The notes beneath the pieces are model-generated. The model made no database searches, was not told the origin of the DNA, and saw only the letters and a list, made by a program, of their open reading frames with translations. The translations under genes were made by a program, and so were the position numbers. From NCBI RefSeq assembly GCF_009755225.1, contig NZ_WQKZ01000002.1, positions 1,240,001-1,304,000 of the forward strand: DNA of 64,000 bases. The letters run 5' to 3'. Origin of the DNA: Hymenobacter ginkgonis. GTDB lineage: Bacteria > Bacteroidota > Bacteroidia > Cytophagales > Hymenobacteraceae. Shown here piece after piece: positions 36,718 to 45,140 of the stretch (positions are counted from its first letter, which is position 1; the number at the start of each line of letters is the position of its first letter).

Positions 36718-37968
36718 ATGCGCTTTTTTCCGCTAGCCTTAGTTGCATCACTAGGTTTGGCTCAGGCAGCTCAGGCCCAAACGTTAGCCCTGGCCCCGTC
36801 CGATTCGGTGGGGGTAAGCAGTGCCCGCCAGCCAGTAGCCGGCCCCCCGCCCATTGGGCTATCGCGCACGATGTTGGCTAAAAGCCAAGCGTCGGGCCCC
36901 AACAAAATAACGATTCTGCCCATCCCAGTGCTCTTTTACCAGGATGAAACCGGCCTGGGCTACGGGCTGGGCGGCTTGCTAAGCGGCCGCTTGGGCCAAG
37001 ACACTGCCACGCGTGCCTCCAATGCCCGCGTGCAGTACTGGACGACCCAGAAAAGCCAGTCGCTGCTACAGTTTGTGCACACCATTTACTCGCCGGATGA
37101 GAAATTTTACCTCAACGGCGAAATCAGCTACTACGACAACCTGCTCTACTACTACGGCATCGGCAACAACACGCTGAAAGCCAACGAGTCGGCGGTGGCC
37201 AACAAGCTCTTTATTGTGAACCAGCGCATTGAAAAACGCATTGCGCCCAAGATGTTTGCTGGCGTGCTGTACCGCTTCACGCGCACCAGCCAGATTCAGC
37301 CCGATAACAATACCACCGATGGCTCGAAGCCCAACTACTTCTTCGACTCGGACAACGGCCGCCTCGACCAGCGGCAGCGCGAAGCCACCAGCATCTCGGG
37401 CGTCGGCCCCGTGTTTACGCTCGATACCCGCGACGTGGCCCTGGCCGCCTTCCACGGCGACCTGCTCGATATCAGCGCCACTTTTAATGGCAAGTATTTG
37501 GGTTCGGATTACAACTTTGTGCGCTACCAGATAGATGCGCGCCACTTTCAGCCCATTTTTTCTACCAAAACCATCTTGGCGCTCCAGTTTTTGGGGCAAT
37601 TCCACTCGGGCAATGTGCCTTGGCGCGAGTTGGCTGGCTTGGGCGCCAACTTAGGCGGCACGCTTTACAACAACGCCAACCTGATGCGCGGCGTGTACGA
37701 GCAGCGCTATCGCGACCGCCAAATGGCCGTGTTCCAGGCCGAGTTGCGCCAGAAGCTGTTTTGGCGCATCGACGGGGCCGCTTTTGGCAGCGTGGGCCAG
37801 GTTGGCAACAACTTTAGCGATTACTCTTTCAACGGCATTAAGGCGGCTGGTGGCTTAGGCGCCCGCTTCAATTTCATTCGCCGTGACCGCGTAAACCTGC
37901 GCCTCGACTACGCTTGGGGTCCTGATGGCTCCACGGGCTTATACTTCGCTATTGGCGAAGCTTTTTAA
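36718..37968 (+). CDS. BamA/TamA-like outer-membrane barrel (surface antigen D15 type)
   Basis: 416 residues. A signal peptide (ending AAQAQ) and a short periplasmic region are followed by a strand-rich barrel: ITILPIPVLFYQDETGLGYG, KFYLNGEISYYDNLLYYYGIG, TLDTRDVALAAFHGDLLDIS, a long run of alternating strands and FNFIRRDRVNLRLDYAWG, ending YFAIGEAF with a C-terminal Phe. No POTRA domains are evident, so it is an Omp85-like barrel of unknown role. The start is the ATG at 36718. Confidence 0.82.
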   Translation: MRFFPLALVASLGLAQAAQAQTLALAPSDSVGVSSARQPVAGPPPIGLSRTMLAKSQASGPNKITILPIPVLFYQDETGLGYGLGGLLSGRLGQDTATRASNARVQYWTTQKSQSLLQFVHTIYSPDEKFYLNGEISYYDNLLYYYGIGNNTLKANESAVANKLFIVNQRIEKRIAPKMFAGVLYRFTRTSQIQPDNNTTDGSKPNYFFDSDNGRLDQRQREATSISGVGPVFTLDTRDVALAAFHGDLLDISATFNGKYLGSDYNFVRYQIDARHFQPIFSTKTILALQFLGQFHSGNVPWRELAGLGANLGGTLYNNANLMRGVYEQRYRDRQMAVFQAELRQKLFWRIDGAAFGSVGQVGNNFSDYSFNGIKAAGGLGARFNFIRRDRVNLRLDYAWGPDGSTGLYFAIGEAF

Positions 37969-38211
37969 GGCCTTTTCGAGCCTTCGCCCACTGGTTGGGC
38001 ACCTTGCACAAGCCGCGCAACCCGACAAAGGTGGTGCGGCTTGTTGCTTTAGGCCAAACTAATTAGCTGCAGTATTTATTTAGGAAAATACTGATTAAAA
38101 GGTAAATAGTGAAAATTAGCAAGCGAATTGTTAGTAAAGCAATAAAAAAATAGCTTCTTTAAGGTAAATATCCCCATCCTTCGACGCAAGGGGGCGTACA
38201 TACGCTTTCTT
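37969..38211. other. AT-rich spacer upstream of the GT2 gene, with a probable terminator
   Basis: The first part holds an imperfect hairpin (GCACAAGCCGC with GCGGCTTGTTGC, 38005-38047) that probably ends the barrel gene. The remainder (about 38060-38175) is strikingly AT-rich for this genome and should contain the promoter of the GT2 gene, but no exact TAnnTTTG box was found. Confidence 0.5.
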
Positions 38212-39447
38212 ATGGACCAACTAGCCACGCCGGCCCGCTTCCACGCTACGCGCGAAGCCACGGATACCGCCCCATCGGCCCTGCTTTCCTACCCCCCCAG
38301 CGATGAGCAGCTGCTGCACCAGGCCGAGCGAGCGCTGCATCGCCAGTTGCCGCCCCCGGCCGATGTGCTGCAAGCTTGCGTCATCATCCCAGCCAAGGAT
38401 GAGGCCGCTTCGCTGCCAGCTACCTTGGCCGCTTTGGCGGCCCAGACTACGCTCAGCGGCGAAGCCCTTTCTAGGGGGATGATGGAGGTAATTGTGCTGG
38501 CCAACAATTGCCTCGACCGCACCGCAGCCGTGGTGCGCCAAGCCGCCTGCCGCCACCCCAACCTGGTAGTGTACGTGGCTGAGGTTTTCTTGCCGCCATC
38601 GCAGGCCCATGTGGGGCGCGCCCGCCGCCTGCTGCTCGACGAGGCTGCCCTGCGCCTAGAGCGCACAGCCGGTGCCACCGGGGTGCTGCTAAGTACCGAT
38701 GCCGATACACTGGTGGCTTCTACCTGGCTGGCCGCCACGCTTCAAGAGATAGAAGCGGGCGCCGCTGCCGTGGGGGGCCGCATCTTAACCCAAGCCGCTG
38801 CCACTACCGAGCCCTGCTCGGTGCGGCGCATTCAATTGCGCGATGCGGCCTACCGGGTGCTGTTGCGCCACCTCGAAGACCACCTCGACCCTACCCCCAC
38901 CGACCGTTGGCCCTGCCACCACCAGCACTACGGCGCCAGCCTGGCCCTCACGGTGCAGGCTTACCGCCAAGTGGGTGGGCTGCCCGCCGTGCCTTACTTA
39001 GAGGATGAATCGCTGTGGCAGCTCCTGCTGCAACACGACCTGCCGGTGCGCCATAGCCCGCACGTGCAGGTATATACTTCGGCTCGGCGCTGCGGGCGCG
39101 TAGAAGTGGGCCTGTCGTGGCAGTTGCGCGAGTGGGCCAATCTCGACGAGCACCGCCAAGAGCCGCAAGTGCCTTGCCCCCACGAGCTAGCCCGCGTGTG
39201 GCGTGCCCGCCGCCGCCTGCGGGCCTGGTGGCAGCTGGGCCCTACCCGCCCCGTAGGCGCCGAGCTAGCGCGCCTAGCCAAAGCCGTGGAAGTGCCCGTC
39301 AAAGACTTGTTGAAACAAGCGCATGAGGCCACCACTTTCGGCCGTCTCTGGAGTTGGGTTGAGAAAACCCGCGGAGCCGTGCTACCCGTGCCACTGAGTG
39401 GGGCGCTACGCGATTTGCGTGCCTACCTGCGGCAGGATATTCACTAA
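38212..39447 (+). CDS. Family 2 glycosyltransferase (GT-A fold) of the NodC-like neighbourhood
   Basis: 411 residues. The catalytic domain begins ACVIIPAKDEAASLPATLAA, has ANNCLDRT, and the metal-binding DADT near residues 164-167 (LLSTDADTLV), followed by GGRI and YLEDESLW, typical of GT2. No membrane segment is seen, unlike NodC or chitin synthase, so it should act on a soluble or membrane-surface acceptor. The next three minus-strand genes encode a NodS-like methyltransferase, a PIG-L deacetylase and an acyl-CoA dehydrogenase homologue; the four are probably one pathway. It is convergent with the methyltransferase across a shared terminator. Confidence 0.85.
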   Translation: MDQLATPARFHATREATDTAPSALLSYPPSDEQLLHQAERALHRQLPPPADVLQACVIIPAKDEAASLPATLAALAAQTTLSGEALSRGMMEVIVLANNCLDRTAAVVRQAACRHPNLVVYVAEVFLPPSQAHVGRARRLLLDEAALRLERTAGATGVLLSTDADTLVASTWLAATLQEIEAGAAAVGGRILTQAAATTEPCSVRRIQLRDAAYRVLLRHLEDHLDPTPTDRWPCHHQHYGASLALTVQAYRQVGGLPAVPYLEDESLWQLLLQHDLPVRHSPHVQVYTSARRCGRVEVGLSWQLREWANLDEHRQEPQVPCPHELARVWRARRRLRAWWQLGPTRPVGAELARLAKAVEVPVKDLLKQAHEATTFGRLWSWVEKTRGAVLPVPLSGALRDLRAYLRQDIH

Positions 39448-39462
39448 GTGAAGCTATCGCAA

Positions 39463-39516
39463 AAAGGCCCGCCCGGCGCTCAACTTATGCGAGTCGAGCG
39501 CCGGGCGGGCTTTCCG
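39463..39516. terminator. Bidirectional terminator between GT2 and NodS-like genes
   Basis: A 17-base GC-rich stem (AAAGGCCCGCCCGGCGCT with its complement) flanked by A and T runs lies between the two convergent stops. Confidence 0.88.
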
Positions 39517-39534
39517 TTTGTAAACCTTAGCAGA

Positions 39535-40131
39535 CTATGCTTTCTCGAATAAATCGAGGCGGTATTTGTCGGCCCGGTGCCCATGCAAGTGGCGCAAGGC
39601 ACCGCCGGGCTGGGTTTTTTGCAGGAAAAAATCGTGCACCTCGTCGCCGGTTTGGGGATAATCTGGCACCACGGGCGTCCAGTGCACCAGCAGTAACTGG
39701 CCGGTGGGGGGTAGGGCGGCCAGCATTTGGTCGGCGGCGCGAGCCAAGTCGGCCGGCGACCAATAGTAGCCCACCTCCGAAACCATAATCAGGTCAAACT
39801 GTCCTGTTGGAAATTCGCTGGGTACTTGCAGCTTGCGCAACTCTACCTGCGGCAAGGCCGCGCAGCGCTGCCGCGCTTGGGCCAGCGCCGCTTCGCTCAC
39901 ATCCACGCTCAGCAGGTGGCCGCAGCGATTTGCCAATTGTGCCGTAAGTACGCCAATAGAGCACCCAATCTCAAACGCCCTGGCGTAGTGCGGGCGGGGC
40001 AGGGCGGCCAGGGTGGCGGCGTATTTTTCACGCTCGTAGGGGCTGCTTGTAAAAGCCCAAGGGTCCTCACTGGCGCGGTATACGTCGTCGAAGTAATTGG
40101 GAGGTAGGGTGTTGGGTTGCTGTTGGTTCAT
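39535..40131 (-). CDS. NodS-like SAM-dependent methyltransferase
   Basis: 198 residues. NodS-type start (YFDDVYRASEDPWAFTSSPY), SAM-binding motif I EIGCSIGVLTAQLA (residues 54-67), VDVSEAALAQAR (motif II) and DLIMVSEVGYYW (post-I acidic). NodS N-methylates the free amine of the non-reducing sugar of Nod factors after NodB deacetylation. Here a PIG-L deacetylase precedes it on the same strand (40-base gap), so an equivalent deacetylate-then-methylate order is plausible, with unknown substrate. The start is the ATG at 40131. Confidence 0.88.
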   Translation of the reverse strand: MNQQQPNTLPPNYFDDVYRASEDPWAFTSSPYEREKYAATLAALPRPHYARAFEIGCSIGVLTAQLANRCGHLLSVDVSEAALAQARQRCAALPQVELRKLQVPSEFPTGQFDLIMVSEVGYYWSPADLARAADQMLAALPPTGQLLLVHWTPVVPDYPQTGDEVHDFFLQKTQPGGALRHLHGHRADKYRLDLFEKA

Positions 40132-40170
40132 AACGGGCAAGTCAGGTAAAAGCAAATACGAGCAGGGCCG

Positions 40171-40908
40171 CTACTCAATAAAAGACTCAAAAGGCTGGGC
40201 AAAATGCGCCAACATTTCCTCCGAAAGTAAGAACCCGCTGGGGTCATCTGCGATGGTGCCAGGCGCTAGCTGCGAGCGGTGCGCCGCCAGAGCCCGCTGC
40301 TTGCGTGGCAGCACTGCCGCTATATCCAGCCGAAAGCCAGTGCCTTCGCCGGGCTGCGGCAAATCGGCGGGGGTAGCACGCTCCCAAGCCCACACCACGT
40401 ATTCGAGCCGGCGCGGGGGCTGCGGCAGGCTGCTTAGCGCCGCGGCCGTGAGCTGGCTAGTGGCACGGTGGTCGGGGTGCGGGTCGCGCCGCCAAGGCAC
40501 CAGTACGGTCGCCGCCTGCTTAGCCGCAATAAAATCGGCTAGGTGCGTGGTAGCTTCGGCGAAGCCGGGCTGGCCGGGGGTAGGCACTTGGCTATCGGGT
40601 AGGTTGAGGTAGAGAACGTTGTCGTCGTCTTCCTCGATACCCAGCACGGCCAGCGCGTGGCGAAACTCGGCGTAGCGCAGCTCGCGCCGCGCCACGGCCG
40701 AAAAGTCCCGCGAGTGTGGGTGCGACATGCTGCCGTCGCTCACGAGCACGGCCGCTACGGGCACATTGGCTTGGCGCAGCAGTGCCAGCAACCCCCCACA
40801 ACCCAGGGCTTCATCGTCGGGGTGCGGCACTACAATTACGGTTGGCCCCAGCGTAGCAGCGTAGCTGGCCGGGCGTAGGGGGTAGGCAGCGAAAGGAGAA
40901 TCAGACAT
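40171..40908 (-). CDS. PIG-L family deacetylase
   Basis: 245 residues with the zinc-dependent LmbE/PIG-L fold. The first metal motif is PHPDDE (His29, Asp31, Asp32) and the second is HPDH (residues 145-148). These enzymes remove N-acetyl groups from amino sugars or related conjugates (GlcNAc-PI, mycothiol, bacillithiol and others). The gene lies in front of the NodS-like methyltransferase on the minus strand and behind the acyl-CoA dehydrogenase homologue, separated from the latter by a terminator. Confidence 0.93.
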   Translation of the reverse strand: MSDSPFAAYPLRPASYAATLGPTVIVVPHPDDEALGCGGLLALLRQANVPVAAVLVSDGSMSHPHSRDFSAVARRELRYAEFRHALAVLGIEEDDDNVLYLNLPDSQVPTPGQPGFAEATTHLADFIAAKQAATVLVPWRRDPHPDHRATSQLTAAALSSLPQPPRRLEYVVWAWERATPADLPQPGEGTGFRLDIAAVLPRKQRALAAHRSQLAPGTIADDPSGFLLSEEMLAHFAQPFESFIE

Positions 40909-40941
40909 TTAAACCACTAAACAGTGAGCAGCGCGTACTAG

Positions 40942-40987
40942 CAAAAAAGCAGCGAATAAGTATGCACTACTTATTCGCTGCTTTTTG
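40942..40987 (-). terminator. Strong hairpin terminator after the acyl-CoA dehydrogenase homologue
   Basis: A perfect stem of about 20 bases (AAAAAAGCAGCGAATAAGTA with complement) around a short loop, with a T run on the minus strand. It ends the dehydrogenase transcript, so the PIG-L gene should have its own promoter in 40909-40941 or depend on read-through. Confidence 0.88.
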
Positions 40988-41005
40988 GTTGCTGATTCGC
41001 GGCTA

Positions 41006-42433
41006 TTAATCGCCCCACAGCTCGTAGGCGGGGCGGTCGGAGGCGAGTGCAAAGCGGCCGGCGTCGGCCAGGGTAGCATCGGGAGCGGGCTGGCGCAGGT
41101 AGTGCGTCAAGTCGCGGTGTAGACGCTCGAAGGGTTCGGGCTGAAGCAGGCCACGGGCGCCCACACTGCGCTCGGCCAAACGCAGCGTTTCCAGGCAAAT
41201 ATCTTCGGTGGTGGCGCGTACCAAGTTGGCATACGCCCCGATGGCAGCCAGCTTGGCTGCGGGCAGCGGCTCGGTAGTTGAGGAGGGTAGGGCTGCCTGA
41301 ACGGCCGCGCCGCGCAGCCAGCGCTGGCCAGTTTCGTGCAAGGCCAGCATTTCGCCTAGGCGCTGGCGCTGGTAGGGGTCATCGGTGCGGCCCAGGCGCC
41401 GCAAAAAGCGGCGGGTTTCGTCGAGCACCGCTGCCGCGCCGCCCAGCTGCACCGCCGCGAAGCGCACGGCGCCGCCCCCAAACCAGGGCTGGCGGTAGTA
41501 GTCATCGGGCCGGCCTATTAGGTCGCTCGCCGACACAGACAGCCCCGTAAAATCGGCCCGGAAGCTGGCGGTGGCGCGCATACCCAGCGGCCGCCAAAAG
41601 CTGCGGTCAAGCACCGGCGGCTGCACATCGGCCGAGAGCACCAGCATCTGCCAGCCCAGCTTAGCCGGCGCTGCCACTGCGGAGGGGGTAGGGGCCGGCA
41701 CGGGCAGCGCCGGTGCGGCTGACTTGGCCAAAGGAGTTGCTGCTATGGTAGCAGCCGAGGTAGCTAATGCCGCCGCGCTAAGCACAACCGGCGCCAGCTT
41801 GGTAGGTACAGCAGTGGCAGCTACGCCCGCCAGCGGCAAGGCTACGCTGGGCGTAGTCAGCTTACCTAGTAAGGCGCCCGTGAGCAGCGGGCGCGTGACG
41901 TGGCCTGCTCCCGAGGCAAACGTCTTGGCCCCGCGCAAACGGAAGCCTTCGCCTCCTTCGTTGGGAACCAGGTGCACGCCTTCAGCGGGGTTTTCTGTGT
42001 TCCAAACCCCGAATAAGTGGCCGGCGCGGGCATCGGCCGCGTAGCGGGCTAGTTGCGCCGGGCTGCCAAAACAGCGCAGCAGCAGCAGCGCATTTACGTG
42101 GCCTTCGAAGAGGCGCCCAACGGCCAGGTTGCCGCGCCCAATGTGGTAAAGCACCTGCAAAAGTGCCAGGGCCGCGGTCGGCTCGCCCAGGCCGGCGCCG
42201 CCCAGCGCCACGGGCAGCACCGCCGTGAGCAGGCCCGCCTCGCGCAGCCACTGTATTTCTTGAGTCGGAAAACCGCCTATTTCATCGGTGAGAGGGGCTT
42301 GGGCCAGCAGGCGCGGGGCCAGCCGGGCGGCGGCAGCTACAGCCCCAGCCGGCGTAGCAACCACCGCTTCGGCAGGAGTAGTAAGCGAAATGGGGGCAGC
42401 AGCAAAGTCGGCGGTTGGGGTGAAGTCTGTCAT
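41006..42433 (-). CDS. Acyl-CoA dehydrogenase homologue with an Ala-rich insertion
   Basis: 475 residues. The N-terminal helical domain (WLREAGLLTAVLPVALGGAG), the middle beta domain (GVWNTENP, FRLRGAKTFASGAGHVTRPL) and the C-terminal helical domain (GGGAVRFAAVQLGGAAAVLDE) match flavin-dependent acyl-CoA dehydrogenases. The beta domain is interrupted at about residues 183-258 by a low-complexity Ala/Pro/Thr/Val stretch; homology then resumes at GWQMLVLSADV. The canonical catalytic Glu is not identified. Homologues of this type accompany GT2, PIG-L and NodS-like genes in other phyla (family knowledge). The substrate is unknown. Confidence 0.82.
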   Translation of the reverse strand: MTDFTPTADFAAAPISLTTPAEAVVATPAGAVAAAARLAPRLLAQAPLTDEIGGFPTQEIQWLREAGLLTAVLPVALGGAGLGEPTAALALLQVLYHIGRGNLAVGRLFEGHVNALLLLRCFGSPAQLARYAADARAGHLFGVWNTENPAEGVHLVPNEGGEGFRLRGAKTFASGAGHVTRPLLTGALLGKLTTPSVALPLAGVAATAVPTKLAPVVLSAAALATSAATIAATPLAKSAAPALPVPAPTPSAVAAPAKLGWQMLVLSADVQPPVLDRSFWRPLGMRATASFRADFTGLSVSASDLIGRPDDYYRQPWFGGGAVRFAAVQLGGAAAVLDETRRFLRRLGRTDDPYQRQRLGEMLALHETGQRWLRGAAVQAALPSSTTEPLPAAKLAAIGAYANLVRATTEDICLETLRLAERSVGARGLLQPEPFERLHRDLTHYLRQPAPDATLADAGRFALASDRPAYELWGD

Positions 42434-42524
42434 CGCAGGCTTTGAGGAGTGAGGATAATGTGAATTATTCTAACTCCAAATCGACACTAGTAGTTGCCTC
42501 GGCCATAACTAGTGCCGGCCAATT

Positions 42525-43142
42525 TTAACGCAGGTGCTGCACCAAGGCTAATAGTTCGTGCTGGGTAGTTTGAGTTTTGTCGTGGGCGTACCACGTATGC
42601 AGCGCCGTAATAAAGTCGTCGTGCGCCATGCCTTCCGCTTTTAGCTGCTGCACCAGGGCCTGGGCCGGCGCCGGGCGGGGCCCCCAATGCGCCGCCTCGG
42701 CGAGGGTAGCGGCGTGCAGCACGATTACCTGCGGAATGGCCTGGGCACCGTTGGTAAGGTAGCGGGCCATAAGGTCGGGGTTTTCATCGCGCAGCAAGTA
42801 GCGGGTTTGCACCTGGCCCTGGCTGGCCTGGGCCACTGCTTCGAGCACGGGCACAATTTGCGCGGCGTCGCCGCACCAACCTTCCGTGATAACCAGCCAA
42901 ATAAAGTGCTCCGGCAACTGCCGCACCGCGTCGGCCAGCTCGGGCAGCACGTACACCGTTTTGTCGAGGCGGCTCATGCGCTGCACATTGAGGCGGGCAA
43001 AGTGCAGCAGCTCGGCCGACTGCGTGAGGCCGGTGGTTTTATCAAGCAGCAATAAATCGTCAATGAGCTGCCGGTAAGCAGGATAGGTATAGGCCGAGGC
43101 CAGGCGCTCGGGCGAAAGTACGGGGGTAGGGGCGGGCCGCAT
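42525..43142 (-). CDS. Thioredoxin-like protein with a CxxA motif
   Basis: 205 residues of the thioredoxin-like fold (Thioredoxin_9 type). The active-site region reads ITEGWCGDAAQIVP: Cys90-Gly-Asp-Ala93, so only one of the two redox cysteines is present. The cis-Pro region is QAIPQVIVLHA. A long N-terminal extension (LASAYTYPAYRQLIDDLLLL) is typical of this family. No signal peptide. It ends about 90 bases from the acyl-CoA dehydrogenase homologue on the same strand. The function is not known. Confidence 0.85.
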   Translation of the reverse strand: MRPAPTPVLSPERLASAYTYPAYRQLIDDLLLLDKTTGLTQSAELLHFARLNVQRMSRLDKTVYVLPELADAVRQLPEHFIWLVITEGWCGDAAQIVPVLEAVAQASQGQVQTRYLLRDENPDLMARYLTNGAQAIPQVIVLHAATLAEAAHWGPRPAPAQALVQQLKAEGMAHDDFITALHTWYAHDKTQTTQHELLALVQHLR

Positions 43143-43246
43143 AAGCAGGAAAAGGAAAGCAGTTGGCTACTAACAGCCAACTGCCACAGTAAGCCCAAAT
43201 GCCAGGCTATTTTTTTAGAAGCCGCCCTACCCCCCGCTGGGCGGGC

Positions 43247-43254
43247 TACCTTTG
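43247..43254 (+). promoter_or_regulatory. -7 box (TACCTTTG) for purH
   Basis: TACCTTTG matches TAnnTTTG exactly. The predicted transcript start is near 43261, leaving a leader of about 85 bases before the purH ATG at 43346, in which no known riboswitch was recognised. Confidence 0.6.
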
Positions 43255-43345
43255 CCGGGCCAAACCCTCGCCGGCGGTTGGCCGGGCGGGGTGGTGGCAA
43301 GCGGTGCTTGCTGCCCAGTTTTCTACCCCCCAAACCCCCGTTGCT

Positions 43346-44884
43346 ATGCCCGCTCGCCCCATTCGCGCCGCCCTGCTTTCCGTGTATCACAAAGACCGGC
43401 TGGCCCCCCTTGTTGCCGTGTTGCGCCGCCTGGGCGTCACGCTCTACTCGACTGGCGGCACCCAGCAGTTTTTGGAAGAGCAAGGCGCTGAAGTAACCGC
43501 CGTAGAAGACCTCACTGGCTTTCCCGAAGTATTTGGCGGCCGCGTCAAAACGCTGCATCCTAAGGTATTCGGCGGCATTCTGCACCGCCGCCACGAAGCC
43601 GGCGACCTGGCCCAGGCCGAGCAGCACGGCATTCCACCGATCGACTTGGTAGTGGTCGATTTGTATCCCTTTGAGGAAACCGTGGCTAGCGGTGCCCCTG
43701 AGGCCGACGTAATCGAGAAAATCGACATCGGCGGCATTGCGCTGCTGCGCGCCGCCGCTAAAAACTACCGCGACGTGCTCGTGGTCAGCTCGCGCGACCA
43801 GTACGAAGCCATTGCTAAGTTGCTGGAAGACAACAACGGCAGCCCCAGCCTGGAAGACCGCCGCCACTACGCCGCCGCCGCTTTTGCCACTACCAGCCAC
43901 TACGACACCGAGATTTTCAAGTACGTGAGCCAGGGCACTAGCTTGGCTGCGGCTGGCCAGCCGGCCAGCACTGCGGGTCTGGCTACCCCCCTTCGCTACG
44001 GCGAGAACCCCCACCAGGCCGGCACGTTCTACGGCGACCTCACGGCGCTGTTTGACCAGCTGCACGGCAAGCAGCTGAGCTACAACAACCTCGTGGACGT
44101 GGACGCCGCCGTGCAGCTCATGCGCGAGTTTGCGGGCGGTCCGCCCGCCGTGGCCATTCTCAAGCACACCAACGCTTGCGGCGTGGCTCAAGCTGAAAAT
44201 CTGCACGATGCGTACGTAAATGCCTTGGCTTGCGACCCGGTTTCGGCATTCGGTGGTGTCATCATCGTGAACCAGGAAGTGGACGCGGCCACCGCGCAGG
44301 AGCTAAACAAGCTCTTTTTTGAAGTACTTATTGCGCCCAGCTTCGCCGCCGATTCCCTACCCCTGCTGCAAAGCAAGAAGAACCGCATCTTGCTACGCCA
44401 GAAGCCCGTCGAGTTCCCTGCTAAGCTGGTGAAGACCTTGCTCAACGGCCTCATCGAGCAGGATGCCGACCTGCAAATCGAGACGGCCCCCGACTTCCGC
44501 ACCGTCACGGAGTCGGCCCCTACCCCCGACGAGGTAGCGGCCCTGGAGTTTGCCAACAAAATCTGCAAGCACACCAAGAGCAACACCATTGTGCTGGCTC
44601 GGCCGGGCCAGCTGCTGGCGTCGGGGGTAGGGCAAACCTCGCGCGTCGATGCCCTGCGCCAGGCCATCGAGAAGGCGGCCAGCTTCGGTTTCGACTTGCA
44701 CGGCGCCGTGATGGCGTCGGACGCGTTTTTTCCCTTCCCCGACTGCGTCGAGATTGCGGCGGCGGCCGGCGTGCGCGCCGTGGTGCAGCCCGGCGGCTCC
44801 ATCAAAGACCAGGATAGCATTGATGCCTGCAACCGCCTAGGCCTAGCGATGGTGCTGACCGGCGTGCGCCACTTCAAACACTAA
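43346..44884 (+). CDS. purH: Bifunctional AICAR transformylase/IMP cyclohydrolase
   Basis: Catalyses the last two steps of purine synthesis: formylation of AICAR and ring closure to IMP. The 512 residues from the ATG at 43346 start RAALLSVYHKDRLAPLV with STGGTQQFLEEQG (cyclohydrolase domain), FGGRVKTLHPKVFGGILHRR, and in the transformylase half LRYGENPHQAG, ILKHTNACGVA, CDPVSAFGGVIIVN and PGGSIKDQDSIDAC. The longer upstream frame is rejected. The gene lies just upstream of mreB, a gene order common in Bacteroidota. Confidence 0.98.
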   Translation: MPARPIRAALLSVYHKDRLAPLVAVLRRLGVTLYSTGGTQQFLEEQGAEVTAVEDLTGFPEVFGGRVKTLHPKVFGGILHRRHEAGDLAQAEQHGIPPIDLVVVDLYPFEETVASGAPEADVIEKIDIGGIALLRAAAKNYRDVLVVSSRDQYEAIAKLLEDNNGSPSLEDRRHYAAAAFATTSHYDTEIFKYVSQGTSLAAAGQPASTAGLATPLRYGENPHQAGTFYGDLTALFDQLHGKQLSYNNLVDVDAAVQLMREFAGGPPAVAILKHTNACGVAQAENLHDAYVNALACDPVSAFGGVIIVNQEVDAATAQELNKLFFEVLIAPSFAADSLPLLQSKKNRILLRQKPVEFPAKLVKTLLNGLIEQDADLQIETAPDFRTVTESAPTPDEVAALEFANKICKHTKSNTIVLARPGQLLASGVGQTSRVDALRQAIEKAASFGFDLHGAVMASDAFFPFPDCVEIAAAAGVRAVVQPGGSIKDQDSIDACNRLGLAMVLTGVRHFKH

Positions 44885-44907
44885 GCTAAAGCCGTTTCAG
44901 ATTTGCC

Positions 44908-45000
44908 AGAACGGCCTGCTGAGCTTGTGGAAGCATCTCTACGCTTCGCTTCACTCAACGAAGCGATAGAGATGCTTCCACAAGCTCAGCAGGCCGTTCT
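44908..45000. repeat. Long inverted repeat, family A copy 5 (variant ACGGCCTGCTGAGC)
   Basis: The left arm AGAACGGCCTGCTGAGCTTG pairs fully with CAAGCTCAGCAGGCCGTTCT. The bases that differ from copies 1-3 are matched by complementary changes in the other arm. It lies between purH and mreB, ends in a T run and may terminate purH. Confidence 0.92.
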
Positions 45001-45091
45001 TTTTCGTGCCTGACGCGTGCTGCCGTGGGCGGCTCGGCTGCAAAGTGGGGGTAGGGCCGAGTACTGTACTTATTACGGCTGCGTTCTATCG

Positions 45092-45099
45092 TACCTTTG
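45092..45099 (+). promoter_or_regulatory. -7 box (TACCTTTG) for mreB
   Basis: TACCTTTG matches TAnnTTTG exactly. The predicted transcript start is about 36 bases upstream of the mreB ATG. Confidence 0.6.
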
Positions 45100-45140
45100 C
45101 TTATTACTACCAGCCTACTATTTCGCGCTGCGCTATCTAA

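Noticed and set aside
43255..43345. A purine riboswitch in the purH leader
   Set aside because: No conserved purine-aptamer loop sequence is visible; the leader shows only GC-rich unstructured-looking sequence.
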